Positions 26,388 to 37,046 of a stretch of DNA of 64,000 nucleotides are shown here, piece after piece. Origin of the DNA: Kutzneria kofuensis (GTDB lineage Bacteria; Actinomycetota; Actinomycetes; Mycobacteriales; Pseudonocardiaceae); assembly GCF_014203355.1 (NCBI RefSeq), contig NZ_JACHIR010000001.1:2916038-2980037 (forward strand), given 5' to 3'. How positions within the stretch are numbered: the stretch's first letter is position 1; the number at the start of each line of letters is the position of its first letter. The position numbers and the translations under genes are program-made. The notes under the pieces were generated by a model. The model saw nothing but the letters and a program-made list of their open reading frames with translations. It ran no database searches and was not told the origin of the DNA.

Positions 26388-27077
26388 CTAGCGGCCGATC
26401 CCGTAGACGCCCCTGGCGTCGTCGCGGATGACCCTGCCGTGGTCGAGCTCCACCACGCGGCGCCGCATGGAGTCGACGATCGAGTGGTCGTGGGTGGCCA
26501 TCAGCACCGTCGTGCCGGTGCGGTTGATCCGCTCCAGCAGCAGCATGATGTCCTGGCTGGTGTCGGGGTCCAGGTTTCCGGTCGGCTCGTCGGCGATGAG
26601 CACCAGCGGCCGGTTGACGAAGGCGCGGGCGATCGCCACGCGCTGCTGCTCGCCGCCGGACAGTTCCGTCGGCATCCGGTCGGCCTTGCCGTCGAGGCCG
26701 ACCAGCTGCAGGACTTCGGGCACGACCTTCTGGATGGTGTGCCGGGGCTTGCCAATGACCTCAAGGGCGAAGGCGACGTTCTCGGCGACCGTCTTGGTCG
26801 GCAGCAGCCGGAAGTCCTGGAAGACGCAGCCGATGGACTGGCGCAGCCGCGGGACGCGGCGCCGGGCCATCTTGGCGACGTCGAAGTTGGACACGTAGAC
26901 GCGCCCCTTGCTGGGCACCTCTTCGCGCAACAGCAGTCGCAGGAAGGTCGACTTCCCGGAGCCGGACGGGCCGATGAGGAACACGAACTCGCCCTTGCCC
27001 ATCTCGACACTGACGTTGTCGAGCGCGGGCCGGGTGGAGGTCTTGTAGACCTTGGTGACGTGTTCGAGCCGGATCAC
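26388..27077 (-). CDS. ftsE: Cell division ATP-binding protein FtsE
   Basis: A 229-residue ABC ATPase. Walker A is GPSGSGKST (36-44), then the Q loop in [11 protein letters not shown], signature [15 protein letters not shown], Walker [12 protein letters not shown] and switch LMATHD. It powers FtsX in regulating septal peptidoglycan hydrolysis. The GTG start follows the minus-strand TAAGCT by eight bases, suggesting a leaderless message. Gene order prfB-ftsE-ftsX-smpB is the standard actinobacterial arrangement. Confidence 0.97.
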   Translation of the reverse strand: MIRLEHVTKVYKTSTRPALDNVSVEMGKGEFVFLIGPSGSGKSTFLRLLLREEVPSKGRVYVSNFDVAKMARRRVPRLRQSIGCVFQDFRLLPTKTVAENVAFALEVIGKPRHTIQKVVPEVLQLVGLDGKADRMPTELSGGEQQRVAIARAFVNRPLVLIADEPTGNLDPDTSQDIMLLLERINRTGTTVLMATHDHSIVDSMRRRVVELDHGRVIRDDARGVYGIGR

Positions 27078-27176
27078 GGTCGGCGAGCTTACCCGCGACC
27101 GTTACCGGGTCGACATCTAGCCCCGTCCGGGTGAGTTTTCGACAGCGTCAGCTCACACGGATTTCATGACATCCGG

Positions 27177-28280
27177 TCACTGCCCGGAGCTGCGCCGCCA
27201 CCGGATACCGGCCTCCAGGAAGCCGTCGATGTCGCCGTCGAGCACCGCCGAGGGGTTGCCGACCTCGTACTCGGTCCGCAGGTCCTTGACCATCTGGTAC
27301 GGGTGCAGCACGTAGGACCGCATCTGGTTGCCCCAGCTGGAGCCGCCGTCGCCCTTCAGGGCGTTGATCTTGGCCTGCTCCTCCTGGCGGCGCCGCTCGA
27401 GCAGCTTCGCCTGCAGCACGGCCATCGCCGACGCCTTGTTCTGCAGCTGGGAGCGCTCGTTCTGGCAGGACACCACGATGCCGGTCGGGATGTGGGTCAG
27501 CCGGACCGCCGAGTCGGTGGTGTTGACGCCCTGGCCACCGGGGCCGGAGGAGCGGTAGACGTCCACGCGCAGGTCCTTCTCGTCGATGTCGACGTGGTCG
27601 GTCTGCTCGACCACCGGCACCACCTCGACGCCGGCGAAGGAGGTCTGCCGGCGGCCCTGGTTGTCGAACGGCGAGATGCGCACCAGCCGGTGCGTGCCCT
27701 GCTCGACGGAGAGGGTGCCGTAGGCGTAGGGGGCCTTGACCTGGAACGTCGCCGACTTGATGCCGGCCTCTTCCGCGTAGGAGGTGTCGTAGACCTCGGT
27801 CGGGTAGCCGTGCCGCTCCGCCCAGCGCAGGTACATGCGCATCAGCATCTCGGCGAAGTCGGCCGCGTCCACGCCGCCGGCCTCGGAACGCACCGTGACC
27901 AGCGCCTGGCGCTCGTCGTACTCGCCGGAGAGCAGGGTGCGGACCTCGAGCTGGGCGATCTCCTCGCGCAGCTTGGCCCGCTCGGCGTCGGCCTCGGCCA
28001 CGCTGTCCGCGTCGTCGGCGTCCTCGGCCAGCTCGTAGAGCACGGCCACGTCGTCCAGCCGCTGCCGGACGCCGGACACGCGGCGCAGTTCGCCCTGCTT
28101 GTGCGAGAGCTGGCTGGTGACCTGCTGCGCCTTCTCGACGTCGTCCCACAGGTCCGGACGGGCCGCGTCGGCCTCCAGCCGCTCGATGTCCGCGCGCAGC
28201 TTGTCGAGGTCCATGACGGCCTCGACACTCGCCAGGGTCGCGGACAGGTCCTTGAGGTCGGCTTCGACGTCCGGGTTCAC
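27177..28280 (-). CDS. prfB: Peptide chain release factor 2
   Basis: A 367-residue class I release factor. The peptidyl-hydrolysis motif is [10 protein letters not shown] (GGQ at 248-250), and the stop-codon tripeptide SPF (203-205, in ISPFDNQG) assigns it to RF2, which reads UGA and UAA. The frame is continuous, so the programmed +1 frameshift known from E. coli prfB is absent, as is usual in actinobacteria. GTG at 28280 is chosen; the minus-strand TAATCT lies eight bases before it. Upstream in-frame codons are not conserved-looking. Confidence 0.96.
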   Translation of the reverse strand: MNPDVEADLKDLSATLASVEAVMDLDKLRADIERLEADAARPDLWDDVEKAQQVTSQLSHKQGELRRVSGVRQRLDDVAVLYELAEDADDADSVAEADAERAKLREEIAQLEVRTLLSGEYDERQALVTVRSEAGGVDAADFAEMLMRMYLRWAERHGYPTEVYDTSYAEEAGIKSATFQVKAPYAYGTLSVEQGTHRLVRISPFDNQGRRQTSFAGVEVVPVVEQTDHVDIDEKDLRVDVYRSSGPGGQGVNTTDSAVRLTHIPTGIVVSCQNERSQLQNKASAMAVLQAKLLERRRQEEQAKINALKGDGGSSWGNQMRSYVLHPYQMVKDLRTEYEVGNPSAVLDGDIDGFLEAGIRWRRSSGQ

Positions 28281-28352
28281 AACAAGCAAGATTACGTCAG
28301 GGGGGAGTAACACTGCTGGGCCGGTCCGGTCCAGCAGTGTCGACTCTCCCCA

Positions 28353-28853
28353 TCAGCTCGTCGGAATGCTCTCCAGGAGCTTGAGCACGGCCTTGGCGTG
28401 GGCCAGCGCGAACTCGGCCACCGCCTTGGCGTACGGGTCCTCGGCGGACTTTGCGGCCGACCGGTGGGTCTCCTGCTCCGCCCCGTAGACCACCTTGGCC
28501 GACTCGACCAGTCCGGCACGCTGCTTGGGCGTCAGCGAGCTGGCGTGCACCAGCCGCAGGATCAGCGGCGAGCGCAGGTGGTCGGGACCGGGTTCGGTGG
28601 TCAGCCAGGTCTTGAAGGCCTTCTTGCCGGCAGCGGTGATCACGTACTGCTGGCTGGAGCGCGGGCCCTGCTTGCCCAACTTGAGCAGGCCCTGCTCGGC
28701 CAGCGCCGGCAGCTCCCGGTAGACCTGACTGCGGGTCACGCTGAAGAACGCGCCGAAGCGCTCACCGGCCGCCGTGACCAGCTGCCCGCCGGTCTTGGGA
28801 CCGTCGTGCAGCAATCCGAGCAGTGCAGCGGCAGTTGCGTTCAGTTCAGACAC
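28353..28853 (-). CDS. PadR-family transcriptional regulator
   Basis: A 166-residue regulator. The winged helix spans AAALLGLLHDGPKTGGQLV to SQVYRELPALAEQGLLKLGK, and a helical C-terminal dimerisation part (AAKSAEDPYAKAVAEFALAHAKAVL) follows, as in PadR/Vir proteins. GTG at 28853 is chosen because the longer frame upstream lacks family similarity; GTGGGG immediately precedes it. It is divergent from the peptide importer operon with 269 bases between, and could control that operon or itself. No clear ATGT-ACAT PadR site was found. Confidence 0.82.
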   Translation of the reverse strand: MSELNATAAALLGLLHDGPKTGGQLVTAAGERFGAFFSVTRSQVYRELPALAEQGLLKLGKQGPRSSQQYVITAAGKKAFKTWLTTEPGPDHLRSPLILRLVHASSLTPKQRAGLVESAKVVYGAEQETHRSAAKSAEDPYAKAVAEFALAHAKAVLKLLESIPTS

Positions 28854-29122
28854 CCCACTACGGTGCCACGGCAACGAGCGGCTGTCCACAATGGTCTGCC
28901 GTTCAGTCCACAGTGGCTGATCACCGAATGGCCTTGCCGTTGCGCCGTCCGGAGCAGCGTGCGAGCGGTTCGTTACCCAATCGGCGCAAGAATCCGGCCG
29001 GTGGAGGGTGGCGGGAACAGGGCGTAAGCCGCAGAATCCCCCGGGTGACCGCTCCGACCACCACTCGTTCATCCTTCCACCGACGGGCGCGGATCCGTTC
29101 CGCCGTTGGGAGGAGCTAGGCG

Positions 29123-30103
29123 ATGTTCGGCTTCCTGGTTCGCCGACTGATCAATTACATCGTGCTCTGCGTGGTGGCGACATTCCTGTCCTTCACGCTG
29201 TCCTCGATCTCGTTCGACCCGTTGAGCCTGCTCAGGCAGCACAACCCGCCGCCACCCGCGGCCACGATCGAGGCCAAGCGCGTCGAGCTGCACCTGGACC
29301 AACCGATTCCGGTGCGCTTCCTGACCTGGGGCGAAGGCGTGCTGCACGGTGACTTCGGCGAGACCACCAAGGATCACGCCATCACCGACGAGTTGTGGCG
29401 CCGCGTGGGTGTGAGCCTTCGGCTGTTCCTGCTGGGCATCACCATCGGCATCGCCCTCGGTGTGTTGATCGGGGTGGCCAGCGCCGTCCGTCAGTACAAG
29501 TTCTTCGACTACATCTCGACACTCTTCTCCTATGTGATCCTCGCGACCCCGGTGCTCGTGCTCGGCCCGTTGGTGAAGCAGGTTGCCCAGGCGATCAACA
29601 ACGCCACCGGCAGCGAGTGGCTGCAGTTCACCGGTGAGTACAGCGGAACCCTCGATCCCGACGCCGGCTGGCTGGCCGCCTTCGACGAGCGGCTGCGCTT
29701 CCTGATCGTGCCGACGGTGACCATCGTCCTCGGCCAGATCGCCTACTACAGCCGCTACCAGCGCAGCGCGATGCTGGACGTGCTGGGCAGCGACTTCCTG
29801 CGTACCGCACAGGCGAAGGGCCTGACCCGGCGGCGCGCGTTCTTCAAGCACGGCCTGCGCACCGCGCTGATCCCGATGGCCACGTTGTTCGCCTTCGGTT
29901 TCGGCCTGCTGGTGGTGGGCGGCGTGTTCACCGAGACCATCTTCAACTGGCAGGGCATGGGTGCCTGGCTGGTGCAGGGCATCAACGACCAGGACACCAA
30001 CGTCACCGCCACGGTGACGCTGTTCGTGGCCGTCTGCGTGCTGCTGTCGGGTTGGCTCTCCGACGTCCTGTACGCCCTGCTCGACCCGCGGATCCGGGTG
30101 TAG
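29123..30103 (+). CDS. Oligopeptide/dipeptide ABC importer permease (DppB-like)
   Basis: A 326-residue permease with about six membrane helices. The N-terminal [20 protein letters not shown] and the EAA loop with [22 protein letters not shown] are characteristic of the DppB/OppB family. GGAGGAG precedes the ATG. It is the first gene of a transporter operon continuing into the DppC-like permease 14 bases later. Together they should form the membrane channel for peptides or similar solutes supplied by the three lipoproteins downstream. Confidence 0.92.
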   Translation: MFGFLVRRLINYIVLCVVATFLSFTLSSISFDPLSLLRQHNPPPPAATIEAKRVELHLDQPIPVRFLTWGEGVLHGDFGETTKDHAITDELWRRVGVSLRLFLLGITIGIALGVLIGVASAVRQYKFFDYISTLFSYVILATPVLVLGPLVKQVAQAINNATGSEWLQFTGEYSGTLDPDAGWLAAFDERLRFLIVPTVTIVLGQIAYYSRYQRSAMLDVLGSDFLRTAQAKGLTRRRAFFKHGLRTALIPMATLFAFGFGLLVVGGVFTETIFNWQGMGAWLVQGINDQDTNVTATVTLFVAVCVLLSGWLSDVLYALLDPRIRV

Positions 30104-30117
30104 GAGGCCAGAAGCAC

Positions 30118-31062
30118 ATGAGCACCACCGTGAACCCGGCCGCCGCCGACGAAGCCGCGGCCGACATCCCGCAGAGCAAGCCGGTCTCCCGCGGCGCCCT
30201 GGTGCGCCGCCGGTTCATGCGCAACCGCTGGGCGCTCGGCGGCATCATCGTCATCGCCCTGCTGTACGTCGTGGCCTTCAGCTATCCGCTGTTCTCGCCG
30301 TACAGCTACGAGTTCCACGACACCAGCCTCACCTACGACCCGCCGTCGCTGACGCACTGGTTCGGCACCGACAACATCGGCACCGACATGTTCGTGGCGT
30401 GCATGCGCGGCCTGCAGAAGTCGCTGACGATCGGCCTGCTCGTCGGCGTGATCTCGACCGCGCTGTCGGCGGTCGTCGGCGCGGCCGCGGGCTTCTTCGG
30501 CGGCATCACCGACCGCGCCCTGATGTGGCTGGTCGACCTGCTGCTGGTGCTGCCGTCGTTCCTGATCATCAGCATCGCCAGCCCGCTGTTCAAGGGATCG
30601 AGCTGGCTGATCCTGGTCGTGCTGCTGGTGCTGTTCCAGTGGATGATCACCGCTCGCATCGTGCGCGGCATGACGCTGACGCTGAAGACGCGGGAGTACG
30701 TGAGCGCGGCGCGATTCATGGGCCAGTCCCCGTGGCGCACCATCTTCAAGCACATCGTGCCGAACATGTCCTCGCTGCTGATCGTGGACGCCACGATCAA
30801 CGTCGGCAGCGCGGTGCTGCAGGAGTCGGGCCTGAGCTACTTCGGCTTCGGCGTGCAGCCCCCGGACGTGTCGCTGGGCACGCTGATCTCCGTCGGCACC
30901 GGCTCGGCGCTGACCTTCCCGTGGCTGTTCTACGCGCCCGCGGTGCTGCTGATCATCACCCTGCTGTCGGTCGCCGTGGTCGGCGACGGCCTGCGCGACG
31001 CGCTGGACCCGACGGCATCCCGCGCCCGCCGCCGGGAGAAGCGAAAGGACAAGCTGGCATGA
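30118..31062 (+). CDS. Oligopeptide/dipeptide ABC importer permease (DppC-like)
   Basis: A 314-residue permease. A cytoplasmic N-terminus precedes the DppC/OppC marker [17 protein letters not shown] and the family loop [13 protein letters not shown]. The EAA-type loop is [31 protein letters not shown] lies about 12 bases before the ATG at 30118. The stop overlaps the ATG of the fused ATPase gene (31059-31062), so expression is coupled. Confidence 0.92.
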   Translation: MSTTVNPAAADEAAADIPQSKPVSRGALVRRRFMRNRWALGGIIVIALLYVVAFSYPLFSPYSYEFHDTSLTYDPPSLTHWFGTDNIGTDMFVACMRGLQKSLTIGLLVGVISTALSAVVGAAAGFFGGITDRALMWLVDLLLVLPSFLIISIASPLFKGSSWLILVVLLVLFQWMITARIVRGMTLTLKTREYVSAARFMGQSPWRTIFKHIVPNMSSLLIVDATINVGSAVLQESGLSYFGFGVQPPDVSLGTLISVGTGSALTFPWLFYAPAVLLIITLLSVAVVGDGLRDALDPTASRARRREKRKDKLA

Positions 31063-33233
31063 GCACCTCCGAGATCACGCTGGACGAGGGGCTCCTCGAC
31101 GCCGGCGGGGACGGACCGGTGCTGGAGGTCGCCGACCTCGACGTCTCGTTCCCCAGCGAGTCCGGCCGGGTGCACGCGGTGCGCGGCCTGAGCTACGAGG
31201 TGGCCCGCGGCGAGGTGCTGGGCATCGTCGGCGAGTCCGGCTCCGGCAAGTCGGTGTCCTCGCTGGCGGTCATGGGCCTGCTGCCCGAACAGGCACGGAT
31301 CACCGGTTCCATCCGCTTCCAGGGCCAGCAGCTGCTGGGGCTGTCCGACGTGCAGCTGTCGAAGATCCGGGGCCGCCGGATCTCCATGGTCTTCCAGGAC
31401 CCGCTGTCCGCGCTGACGCCGGTGTACACCGTCGGCGACCAGATCGCGGAGGCGCTGCTGATCCACGGCAAGGGCAGGCTGTCCAGGCAGGCGGCCGCGA
31501 ACCGGTCGGTGGAGCTGCTGGACCTGGTCGGCATCCCGAACGCGGCGGCGCGCTCGAAGGCGTTCCCGCACGAGTTCTCCGGCGGCATGCGGCAGCGCGC
31601 GGTGATCGCGATGGCGATCGCCAATGACCCGGACCTGATCATCGCCGACGAGCCGACCACCGCGCTGGACGTGACCGTGCAGGCGCAGGTGCTCGAGGTG
31701 CTCAAGACGGCCAAGGAGGTGACCGGCGCCGGCATCGTGATCATCACCCACGACCTCGGCGTGGTCGCCGGCTTCGCCGACCGGCTGATGGTGATGTACG
31801 CCGGCCGCGCGGTGGAGTCCGGGCACGTCAACGAGGTCTATCAGCAGCCGCGGATGCCGTACACGCTCGGCCTGCTGGGGTCGCTGCCCCGGCTGGACGC
31901 CGCCGAGAAGCTGCCGCTGGTGCCGATCAAGGGCCAGCCGCCGTCGCTGACGCACCTGCCGCCGGGCTGCCCGTTCGCGCCGCGCTGCCCGATGGCGATC
32001 GACGACTGCCTCACCGCCGAGCCGGAGCTGTCCGAAGTGGACAGCACGAGCGGGCACCGGGCGGCGTGCATCCGCAGCGCGGAGCTGGCCGCCACCGAGG
32101 CCGCCGTCGACGACGACATCGAGGGCGTCGAGGCCAGCAACGCGGCCGCGATCGAGGCGGCCGTCGAGGTGTTCGGCGCGGAACTGGTCGAGGAGCCCAA
32201 GGCCGCCCTGCGGCCGCGGGACGAGCGGCCGACCGTGCTGGCGGTGGACTCGCTGGTCAAGCACTTCTCGGTGACCAAGGGCGTTGTGCTCAAGCGCAAG
32301 GTCGGCACCGTGCACGCCGTGGACGGCGTCAGCTTCGAGGTGCGGGAGCAGGAGACCCTCGGCCTCGTCGGCGAGTCCGGCTGCGGCAAGACCACCACGC
32401 TGATGCAGATCCTCGGGCTGGAGCGGCCCGCGGGCGGCAGCATCTCCGTGCTGGGCAAGGATGTGTCCGGTTTGGACGGCAAGGGGCGCAAGGCAATCCG
32501 CCGGGACATGCAGGTCGTGTTCCAGGATCCGTTGGCCTCGCTGGACCCTCGGATGCCGATCGGTGACGTGCTGGCCGAACCCATGCAGGTGCACGGTTTC
32601 GACGCCGCGCACATCCGCAAGCGCATCCCGGAGCTGCTGGACCTGGTCGGCCTGCGGGCCGAGCACGCGGACCGCTACCCCGCCGAGTTCTCCGGCGGCC
32701 AGCGGCAGCGCATCGGCATCGCCCGGGCGCTGGCGCTCGAGCCGAAGCTGCTGGTGCTGGACGAGCCCGTGTCCGCGCTGGACGTGTCCATCCAGGCCGG
32801 CGTGATCAACCTGCTCGACCGGCTCAAGGCCGAGCTCGGGCTGTCCTACCTGTTCGTCGCGCACGACCTGTCCGTGGTCCGGCACATCGCCGACCGCGTC
32901 GCCGTGATGTATCTCGGCAAGATCATCGAGATCGGTGACGTGGACTCGGTGTTCGGCGCGCCGAGCCACCCGTACACCCAGGCCCTGCTGTCCGCGATCC
33001 CGATCCCGGACCCGGTCAAGGAGCGGGCGCGCGAGCGCATCATCCTGTCCGGCGACCTGCCCAGCCCGGCCAACCCGCCCTCGGGCTGTCGTTTCCGCAC
33101 CCGTTGCTTCCTGCACGCCACACTGTCCGATTCGGACAAGGCGAAATGCATCGAGGTGGAGCCGCCCCGCGAGTCCCAGGGCGAGGACCACGAGGTGGCC
33201 TGTCATTTCGCCCGTACGAAACAGGTGGTCTGA
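31059..33233 (+). CDS. Fused double ATP-binding protein of a peptide ABC importer (DppD-DppF type)
   Basis: A 724-residue protein made of two complete nucleotide-binding domains. The first half has Walker A GESGSGKS, signature [15 protein letters not shown], Walker [13 protein letters not shown], and an oligopeptide C-terminal segment with [17 protein letters not shown]. An acidic Ala/Glu-rich linker (about 350-385) follows. The second half has Walker [10 protein letters not shown], signature [15 protein letters not shown], Walker [13 protein letters not shown], and [14 protein letters not shown]. The Cys motifs in the two tails resemble the Fe-S-binding tails of OppD/DppD. It energises import through the two permeases upstream. 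Confidence 0.93.
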   Translation: MSTSEITLDEGLLDAGGDGPVLEVADLDVSFPSESGRVHAVRGLSYEVARGEVLGIVGESGSGKSVSSLAVMGLLPEQARITGSIRFQGQQLLGLSDVQLSKIRGRRISMVFQDPLSALTPVYTVGDQIAEALLIHGKGRLSRQAAANRSVELLDLVGIPNAAARSKAFPHEFSGGMRQRAVIAMAIANDPDLIIADEPTTALDVTVQAQVLEVLKTAKEVTGAGIVIITHDLGVVAGFADRLMVMYAGRAVESGHVNEVYQQPRMPYTLGLLGSLPRLDAAEKLPLVPIKGQPPSLTHLPPGCPFAPRCPMAIDDCLTAEPELSEVDSTSGHRAACIRSAELAATEAAVDDDIEGVEASNAAAIEAAVEVFGAELVEEPKAALRPRDERPTVLAVDSLVKHFSVTKGVVLKRKVGTVHAVDGVSFEVREQETLGLVGESGCGKTTTLMQILGLERPAGGSISVLGKDVSGLDGKGRKAIRRDMQVVFQDPLASLDPRMPIGDVLAEPMQVHGFDAAHIRKRIPELLDLVGLRAEHADRYPAEFSGGQRQRIGIARALALEPKLLVLDEPVSALDVSIQAGVINLLDRLKAELGLSYLFVAHDLSVVRHIADRVAVMYLGKIIEIGDVDSVFGAPSHPYTQALLSAIPIPDPVKERARERIILSGDLPSPANPPSGCRFRTRCFLHATLSDSDKAKCIEVEPPRESQGEDHEVACHFARTKQVV

Positions 33234-33238
33234 TACCG

Positions 33239-34915
33239 ATGAACCGAAAGCTTCTGGGGGCGCTGGCCGTGGCGGCGCTGCTCGTCACGGCCTGCGGCGG
33301 AGGAAACTCCGGCGGCAACGGGCTGAAGCCCAACGAGTCCATCACGGGTAAGAACGACATCAACGCCCAGCCGGCGGACAAGATCAAGCAGGGCGGCATC
33401 CTGCAGTGGCCGATCGACCAGCTGTCGGACAACTGGAACCCGGCCCAGACCGACGGGTCGACCCAGACCGGCACGTGGATGATCAACGCCATGCTGCCGT
33501 GGCTGTTCACCGCGCAGCAGGACAACACGCTGGCGCTGAACAAGGACTACCTCACCTCGGCCGACCTGGTGTCGTCCAGCCCCGAGGTGGTCGAATACAA
33601 GATCAGCCCGAAGGCGAAGTGGTCCAACGGCCGCGCCATCAGCTGGGAGGACTTCCAGTCCAACTGGCAGGCGTGCAACGGCAAGAAGTCCGACTACCAG
33701 TGCAACAGCACGACCGGCCTGGAGAACATCGAGAAGGTCGAGCGCGGCAGCGACGACCAGGACGTGAAGGTCACGTTCGCCAAGCCGTTCGGTGAGTGGC
33801 AGAGCCTGTTCTCCCCACTGACTCCCAAGGAGCTCAACGCCACGGCGGACGAGTTCAACAAGGGCTGGGAGGACGAGCCGAAGATCACCGCCGGCCCGTT
33901 CAAGGTCGGCAAGATCGACCTGACCGCCAAGACGGTGTCGCTGGTGCCCGACCCGAACTGGTGGGGCGCCAAGCCGCACCTGGACCAGATCCTGTTCAAG
34001 GTGGTCAGCCGCAACGCGCTGCCGGACGCGCTGGCCAGCGGCGCGGTCGACTTCTACCGGATCGGCTCCAGCGTGGACCTGTACCAGCGGGCCAAGACGA
34101 TCTCGGGCGTGACTATCCGGCAGTCCACCGAGTCCCAGTACAACCTGCTGGACTTCAACGGGGCCGACGGCACACCGCTGCACGACCAGGCCACCCGGGT
34201 GGCCGTGGAGCAGGCGGTGGACACCAAGAGCATCGCCAAGGCGCTGCTCGGCCCGATGAGCAGCGACCCGACGCCGCTGGGCAACCACTTCTTCGTCAAG
34301 GGCACCAAGTACTACAAGGACAACTCCGCGCCGATCAAGTTCGACCCGGAGGCGGCCAAGAAGAAGCTGGACGAGCTGGGCTACAAGCAGAGCGGCGACT
34401 TCCGGGCCAAGGACGGCAAGGAGCTCGACCTCAACTTCGTGATCGACTCCGGCAACCCGATCAGCACCGCGATCTCGGGTTTGGTGCAGGCCCAGCTGAA
34501 GACGGTCGGCATCAACGCGAAGATCAACTCGGTGCCGGCGGCGGAGCTGTTCAAGAACTACGTCCGCCGCGGCGCCTTCGACCTGGTGGCCTACGGCCTG
34601 TCCGCGCCGCCGCAGCCGATCTCGGCCAACGCGCCGACGTTCTACTACACGCCGGGCAACAACCAGTCGAACTACGCCGCGATCGGCAACGACACCATCA
34701 ACAAGCTGCTCGACCAGGCCGGCTCCGAGCTGGACGAGAACAAGCGGATCGACCTGATCCAGCAGGCCGACACCGAGATCTGGAAGGAGGGGCACATCCT
34801 GCCCACCTACCAGGTCCCCGGCGCCTACGCGGTGCGCAACACGCTTGCCAACTTCGGCGCGTTCGGCTTCGCGCAGTACCCGTTCGACTACGTCGACATG
34901 GGTTTCCTCAAGTGA
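33239..34915 (+). CDS. Peptide-type ABC importer substrate-binding lipoprotein 1 (SBP family 5)
   Basis: A 558-residue lipoprotein (lipobox LLVTAC, Cys19) of the OppA/DppA family. The mature start is Gly/Asn-rich and then reads KNDINAQPADKIKQGGILQW, a motif shared with both other lipoproteins of the locus. Family features include AKWSNGRAISWEDFQSNWQA, KITAGPFKVGKI and PDPNWWGAKPHLDQI. The ATG lies five bases after the ATPase stop, so it is in the same operon. Peptides are the likely ligands, but family 5 proteins also bind sugars and nickel chelates. Confidence 0.9.
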   Translation: MNRKLLGALAVAALLVTACGGGNSGGNGLKPNESITGKNDINAQPADKIKQGGILQWPIDQLSDNWNPAQTDGSTQTGTWMINAMLPWLFTAQQDNTLALNKDYLTSADLVSSSPEVVEYKISPKAKWSNGRAISWEDFQSNWQACNGKKSDYQCNSTTGLENIEKVERGSDDQDVKVTFAKPFGEWQSLFSPLTPKELNATADEFNKGWEDEPKITAGPFKVGKIDLTAKTVSLVPDPNWWGAKPHLDQILFKVVSRNALPDALASGAVDFYRIGSSVDLYQRAKTISGVTIRQSTESQYNLLDFNGADGTPLHDQATRVAVEQAVDTKSIAKALLGPMSSDPTPLGNHFFVKGTKYYKDNSAPIKFDPEAAKKKLDELGYKQSGDFRAKDGKELDLNFVIDSGNPISTAISGLVQAQLKTVGINAKINSVPAAELFKNYVRRGAFDLVAYGLSAPPQPISANAPTFYYTPGNNQSNYAAIGNDTINKLLDQAGSELDENKRIDLIQQADTEIWKEGHILPTYQVPGAYAVRNTLANFGAFGFAQYPFDYVDMGFLK

Positions 34916-34938
34916 ACAGACGGACGATTCCGTGACGG

Positions 34939-34970
34939 CTGGCCCGGCGACGACACCGTCGCCGGGCCAG
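34939..34970. other. Strong intergenic hairpin between binding proteins 1 and 2
   Basis: CTGGCCCGGCGAC and its exact complement enclose a 6-base loop GACACC, 23 bases after the stop. No U-run follows. It may terminate partially or protect the 3' end of the upstream mRNA. Confidence 0.55.
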
Positions 34971-35052
34971 TGTCGCAACTGGGGAGGAATCACCCAAGGT
35001 GCGCGCCGCGGCACAGCAGGTGACCATGGGCGGGCCGTGGGGCAGGGAGGCG

Positions 35053-35078
35053 ACCGACCGACGACGTCGTCGGTCGGT
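35053..35078. promoter_or_regulatory. Perfect 26-bp palindrome upstream of binding protein 2
   Basis: ACCGACCGACGAC is followed directly by its reverse complement with no spacer, ending 26 bases before the ATG at 35105. The absence of a loop favours a protein-binding site over an RNA hairpin, although an RNA stem remains possible. Confidence 0.6.
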
Positions 35079-35104
35079 TACGAGGAACAACGGAGGTCAG
35101 TTCG

Positions 35105-36799
35105 ATGGGCAGAAGGAAGGTGCTGGCGCTCGCGGCGCCGGTGCTCGCGGCGGCGCTCACCCTCAGCGCCTGCGGCGGCGGAGGTGGCGGCGCGGGCCAG
35201 CTGCCGAAGGCCGACACCAAGGCCGGCGTCAACGACATCAACCCGCAGCCGGATGACAAGATCAAGGACGGCGGAACGCTGCAGTTCCCCATCGACTCAC
35301 CGTCCGCGAACTGGAACCAGAACGAGGTCGACGGCAACGACGTCGCCAGCGCCCGGCTGTCCAACACGGTGGAGCCGTGGGTGTTCGTGGAGAACGCGGA
35401 CGCCTCGCTCTCGTCCAACAAGGACATCGTGAGCTCGGTCGACGTGGCCTCCACCAGCCCGCAGGTGATCGAGTACAAGATCAACCCGAAGGCCAAGTGG
35501 TCCAACGGCCGAGCCATCAGCTGGGAGGACTTCCAGGCCCAGTGGAAGGCCCTCAACGGCACCAACTCGGCCTACCAGGTGGCCAGCACCACCGGCTACG
35601 AGGACATCGGCAACGTCGAGAAGGGCAGCGACGACCAGGACGTCAAGGTCACCTTCTCCAAGCCGTTCGGTGAGTGGAAGTCGCTGTTCAGCCCGCTCTA
35701 CCCGAAGGAGCTGAACTCCGACCCCAACGAGTTCAACACCGGCTGGGTGGACGCGCCGAAGATCACCGCCGGCCCGTTCAAGATCGGCAAGATCGACCAG
35801 ACCGCGAAGACCGTCGAGGTCGTCCGCGACCCCAACTGGTGGGGTAAGAAGCCGCACCTGGACAGCATCCTGTTCAAGGTGCTGACCCGCCCGTCCCTGC
35901 CGGACGCGATGGCCTCCGGCGCGATCGACGTGGCCGACACCAACGCGCTGCTCGACGCGATCACCCGCTACAAGACGATGCAGAACGTCAAGCTGCGCCA
36001 GGCCGTCGCGCCGGACACCGTGCACATGACGCTCAACGGCGGCCAGGGCCGCATCCTGGCCGACCAGAAGCTGCGCCAGGCCATCTTCAAGGCCGTCGAC
36101 CGGCAGGGCATCGCCAACGCGGAGATCGGCAAGATCACGCCCAACCCGCCGCTGCTGGGCAACCACATCTACGCGCAGGGCACCAAGGAGTACCAGGACA
36201 ACACCGGTGACCTGAAGTACAACGTCGACCAGGCCAAGAAGGACCTGGACGCGCTGGGCTGGAAGATGAACGGCCAGTACCGGTCCAAGGACGGCAAGGA
36301 GCTGGACGTGACCTACGTCAGCTCCAGCACGCCGGCCTCCGACGACACCGGCAAGATCCTGCAGCAGCAGCTGGCCCAGGTCGGCGTCAAGGTCACCATC
36401 AACGCGGTGCCCACCGCCGACTTCTTCCCGAAGTACATCAACGTCGGCAACTTCGACCTGTGCACGTTCCGCTGGATCGCCGGCAGCACGCCGATGTCGG
36501 GCAGCAAGGGCATCTACTCGCTCGACCTGCAGAACCCGGCCAACGTGCAGCAGAACTACGGTCACGTCGGCAGCCAGGCCATCAACGACGCGTTCACCAA
36601 GGCCGTCGGCGAGCTCGACGACACCAAGCGCGCCCAGATGGCCAACGACATCGACAAGCAGCTCTGGGACATCGCGGGCGAGCTCCCGCTGTACCAGCTG
36701 CCGGGCGCGGTCGCCACGAAGGCCAACGTCGCCAACTACGGCGCGATGGGCTTCGCGACCAACCCGATCGACTACATCAACATCGGTTTCACCAAGTAA
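35105..36799 (+). CDS. Peptide-type ABC importer substrate-binding lipoprotein 2 (SBP family 5)
   Basis: A 564-residue paralogue of the preceding lipoprotein (Cys23 in LTLSAC). The mature N-terminus reads VNDINPQPDDKIKDGGTLQF, and the core keeps AKWSNGRAISWEDFQAQWKA and GSDDQDVKVTFSKPFGEW almost unchanged, so the two arose by duplication. ACGGAGG precedes the ATG. A perfect 26-bp palindrome lies just upstream and an intrinsic terminator follows, so it can be expressed independently of the importer operon. It probably feeds the same permease with different ligands. Confidence 0.9.
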   Translation: MGRRKVLALAAPVLAAALTLSACGGGGGGAGQLPKADTKAGVNDINPQPDDKIKDGGTLQFPIDSPSANWNQNEVDGNDVASARLSNTVEPWVFVENADASLSSNKDIVSSVDVASTSPQVIEYKINPKAKWSNGRAISWEDFQAQWKALNGTNSAYQVASTTGYEDIGNVEKGSDDQDVKVTFSKPFGEWKSLFSPLYPKELNSDPNEFNTGWVDAPKITAGPFKIGKIDQTAKTVEVVRDPNWWGKKPHLDSILFKVLTRPSLPDAMASGAIDVADTNALLDAITRYKTMQNVKLRQAVAPDTVHMTLNGGQGRILADQKLRQAIFKAVDRQGIANAEIGKITPNPPLLGNHIYAQGTKEYQDNTGDLKYNVDQAKKDLDALGWKMNGQYRSKDGKELDVTYVSSSTPASDDTGKILQQQLAQVGVKVTINAVPTADFFPKYINVGNFDLCTFRWIAGSTPMSGSKGIYSLDLQNPANVQQNYGHVGSQAINDAFTKAVGELDDTKRAQMANDIDKQLWDIAGELPLYQLPGAVATKANVANYGAMGFATNPIDYINIGFTK

Positions 36800-36811
36800 G
36801 CGGACACAGCA

Positions 36812-36850
36812 AGCGGGGCTCGCGCGTCATGCGCGAGCCCCGCTCGTTTT
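36812..36850 (+). terminator. Intrinsic terminator of the importer operon
   Basis: AGCGGGGCTCGCGC and its exact complement enclose GTCAT and are followed by CGTTTTGT, 13 bases after the stop codon. Confidence 0.9.
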
Positions 36851-36917
36851 GTGTCCGAAAGCGACGGTCGCTGGCGTCGGGCACAGCGCACGGACCGGGT
36901 GGGAGCGCTGCTTCGCA

Positions 36918-36948
36918 CCGCGCTGACCCCCAGTTTTGGTCAGCGCGG
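36918..36948 (-). terminator. Hairpin beyond binding protein 3
   Basis: Arms CCGCGCTGACC and GGTCAGCGCGG around a 9-base loop, about 100 bases beyond the stop of the minus-strand lipoprotein. There is no U-run on that strand. Confidence 0.45.
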
Positions 36949-37046
36949 GGCGAGCGGCTCGACCACCCGGCCCGTGCTGACCCTATTCAACCCAAGCCCA
37001 CTGTCGCGTCGCTGTCTCCGTGCGACGGGACCCGGTTGACCTGCGC

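Noticed and set aside
27177-28280. Programmed +1 frameshift in prfB
   Set aside because: The frame is continuous with no internal UGA after a slippery CUU, so no recoding is needed.
30930-33206. A 758-codon open frame antisense to the fused ATPase
   Set aside because: Composition is His/Arg/Leu-rich shadow sequence; the plus strand has all ABC ATPase motifs.
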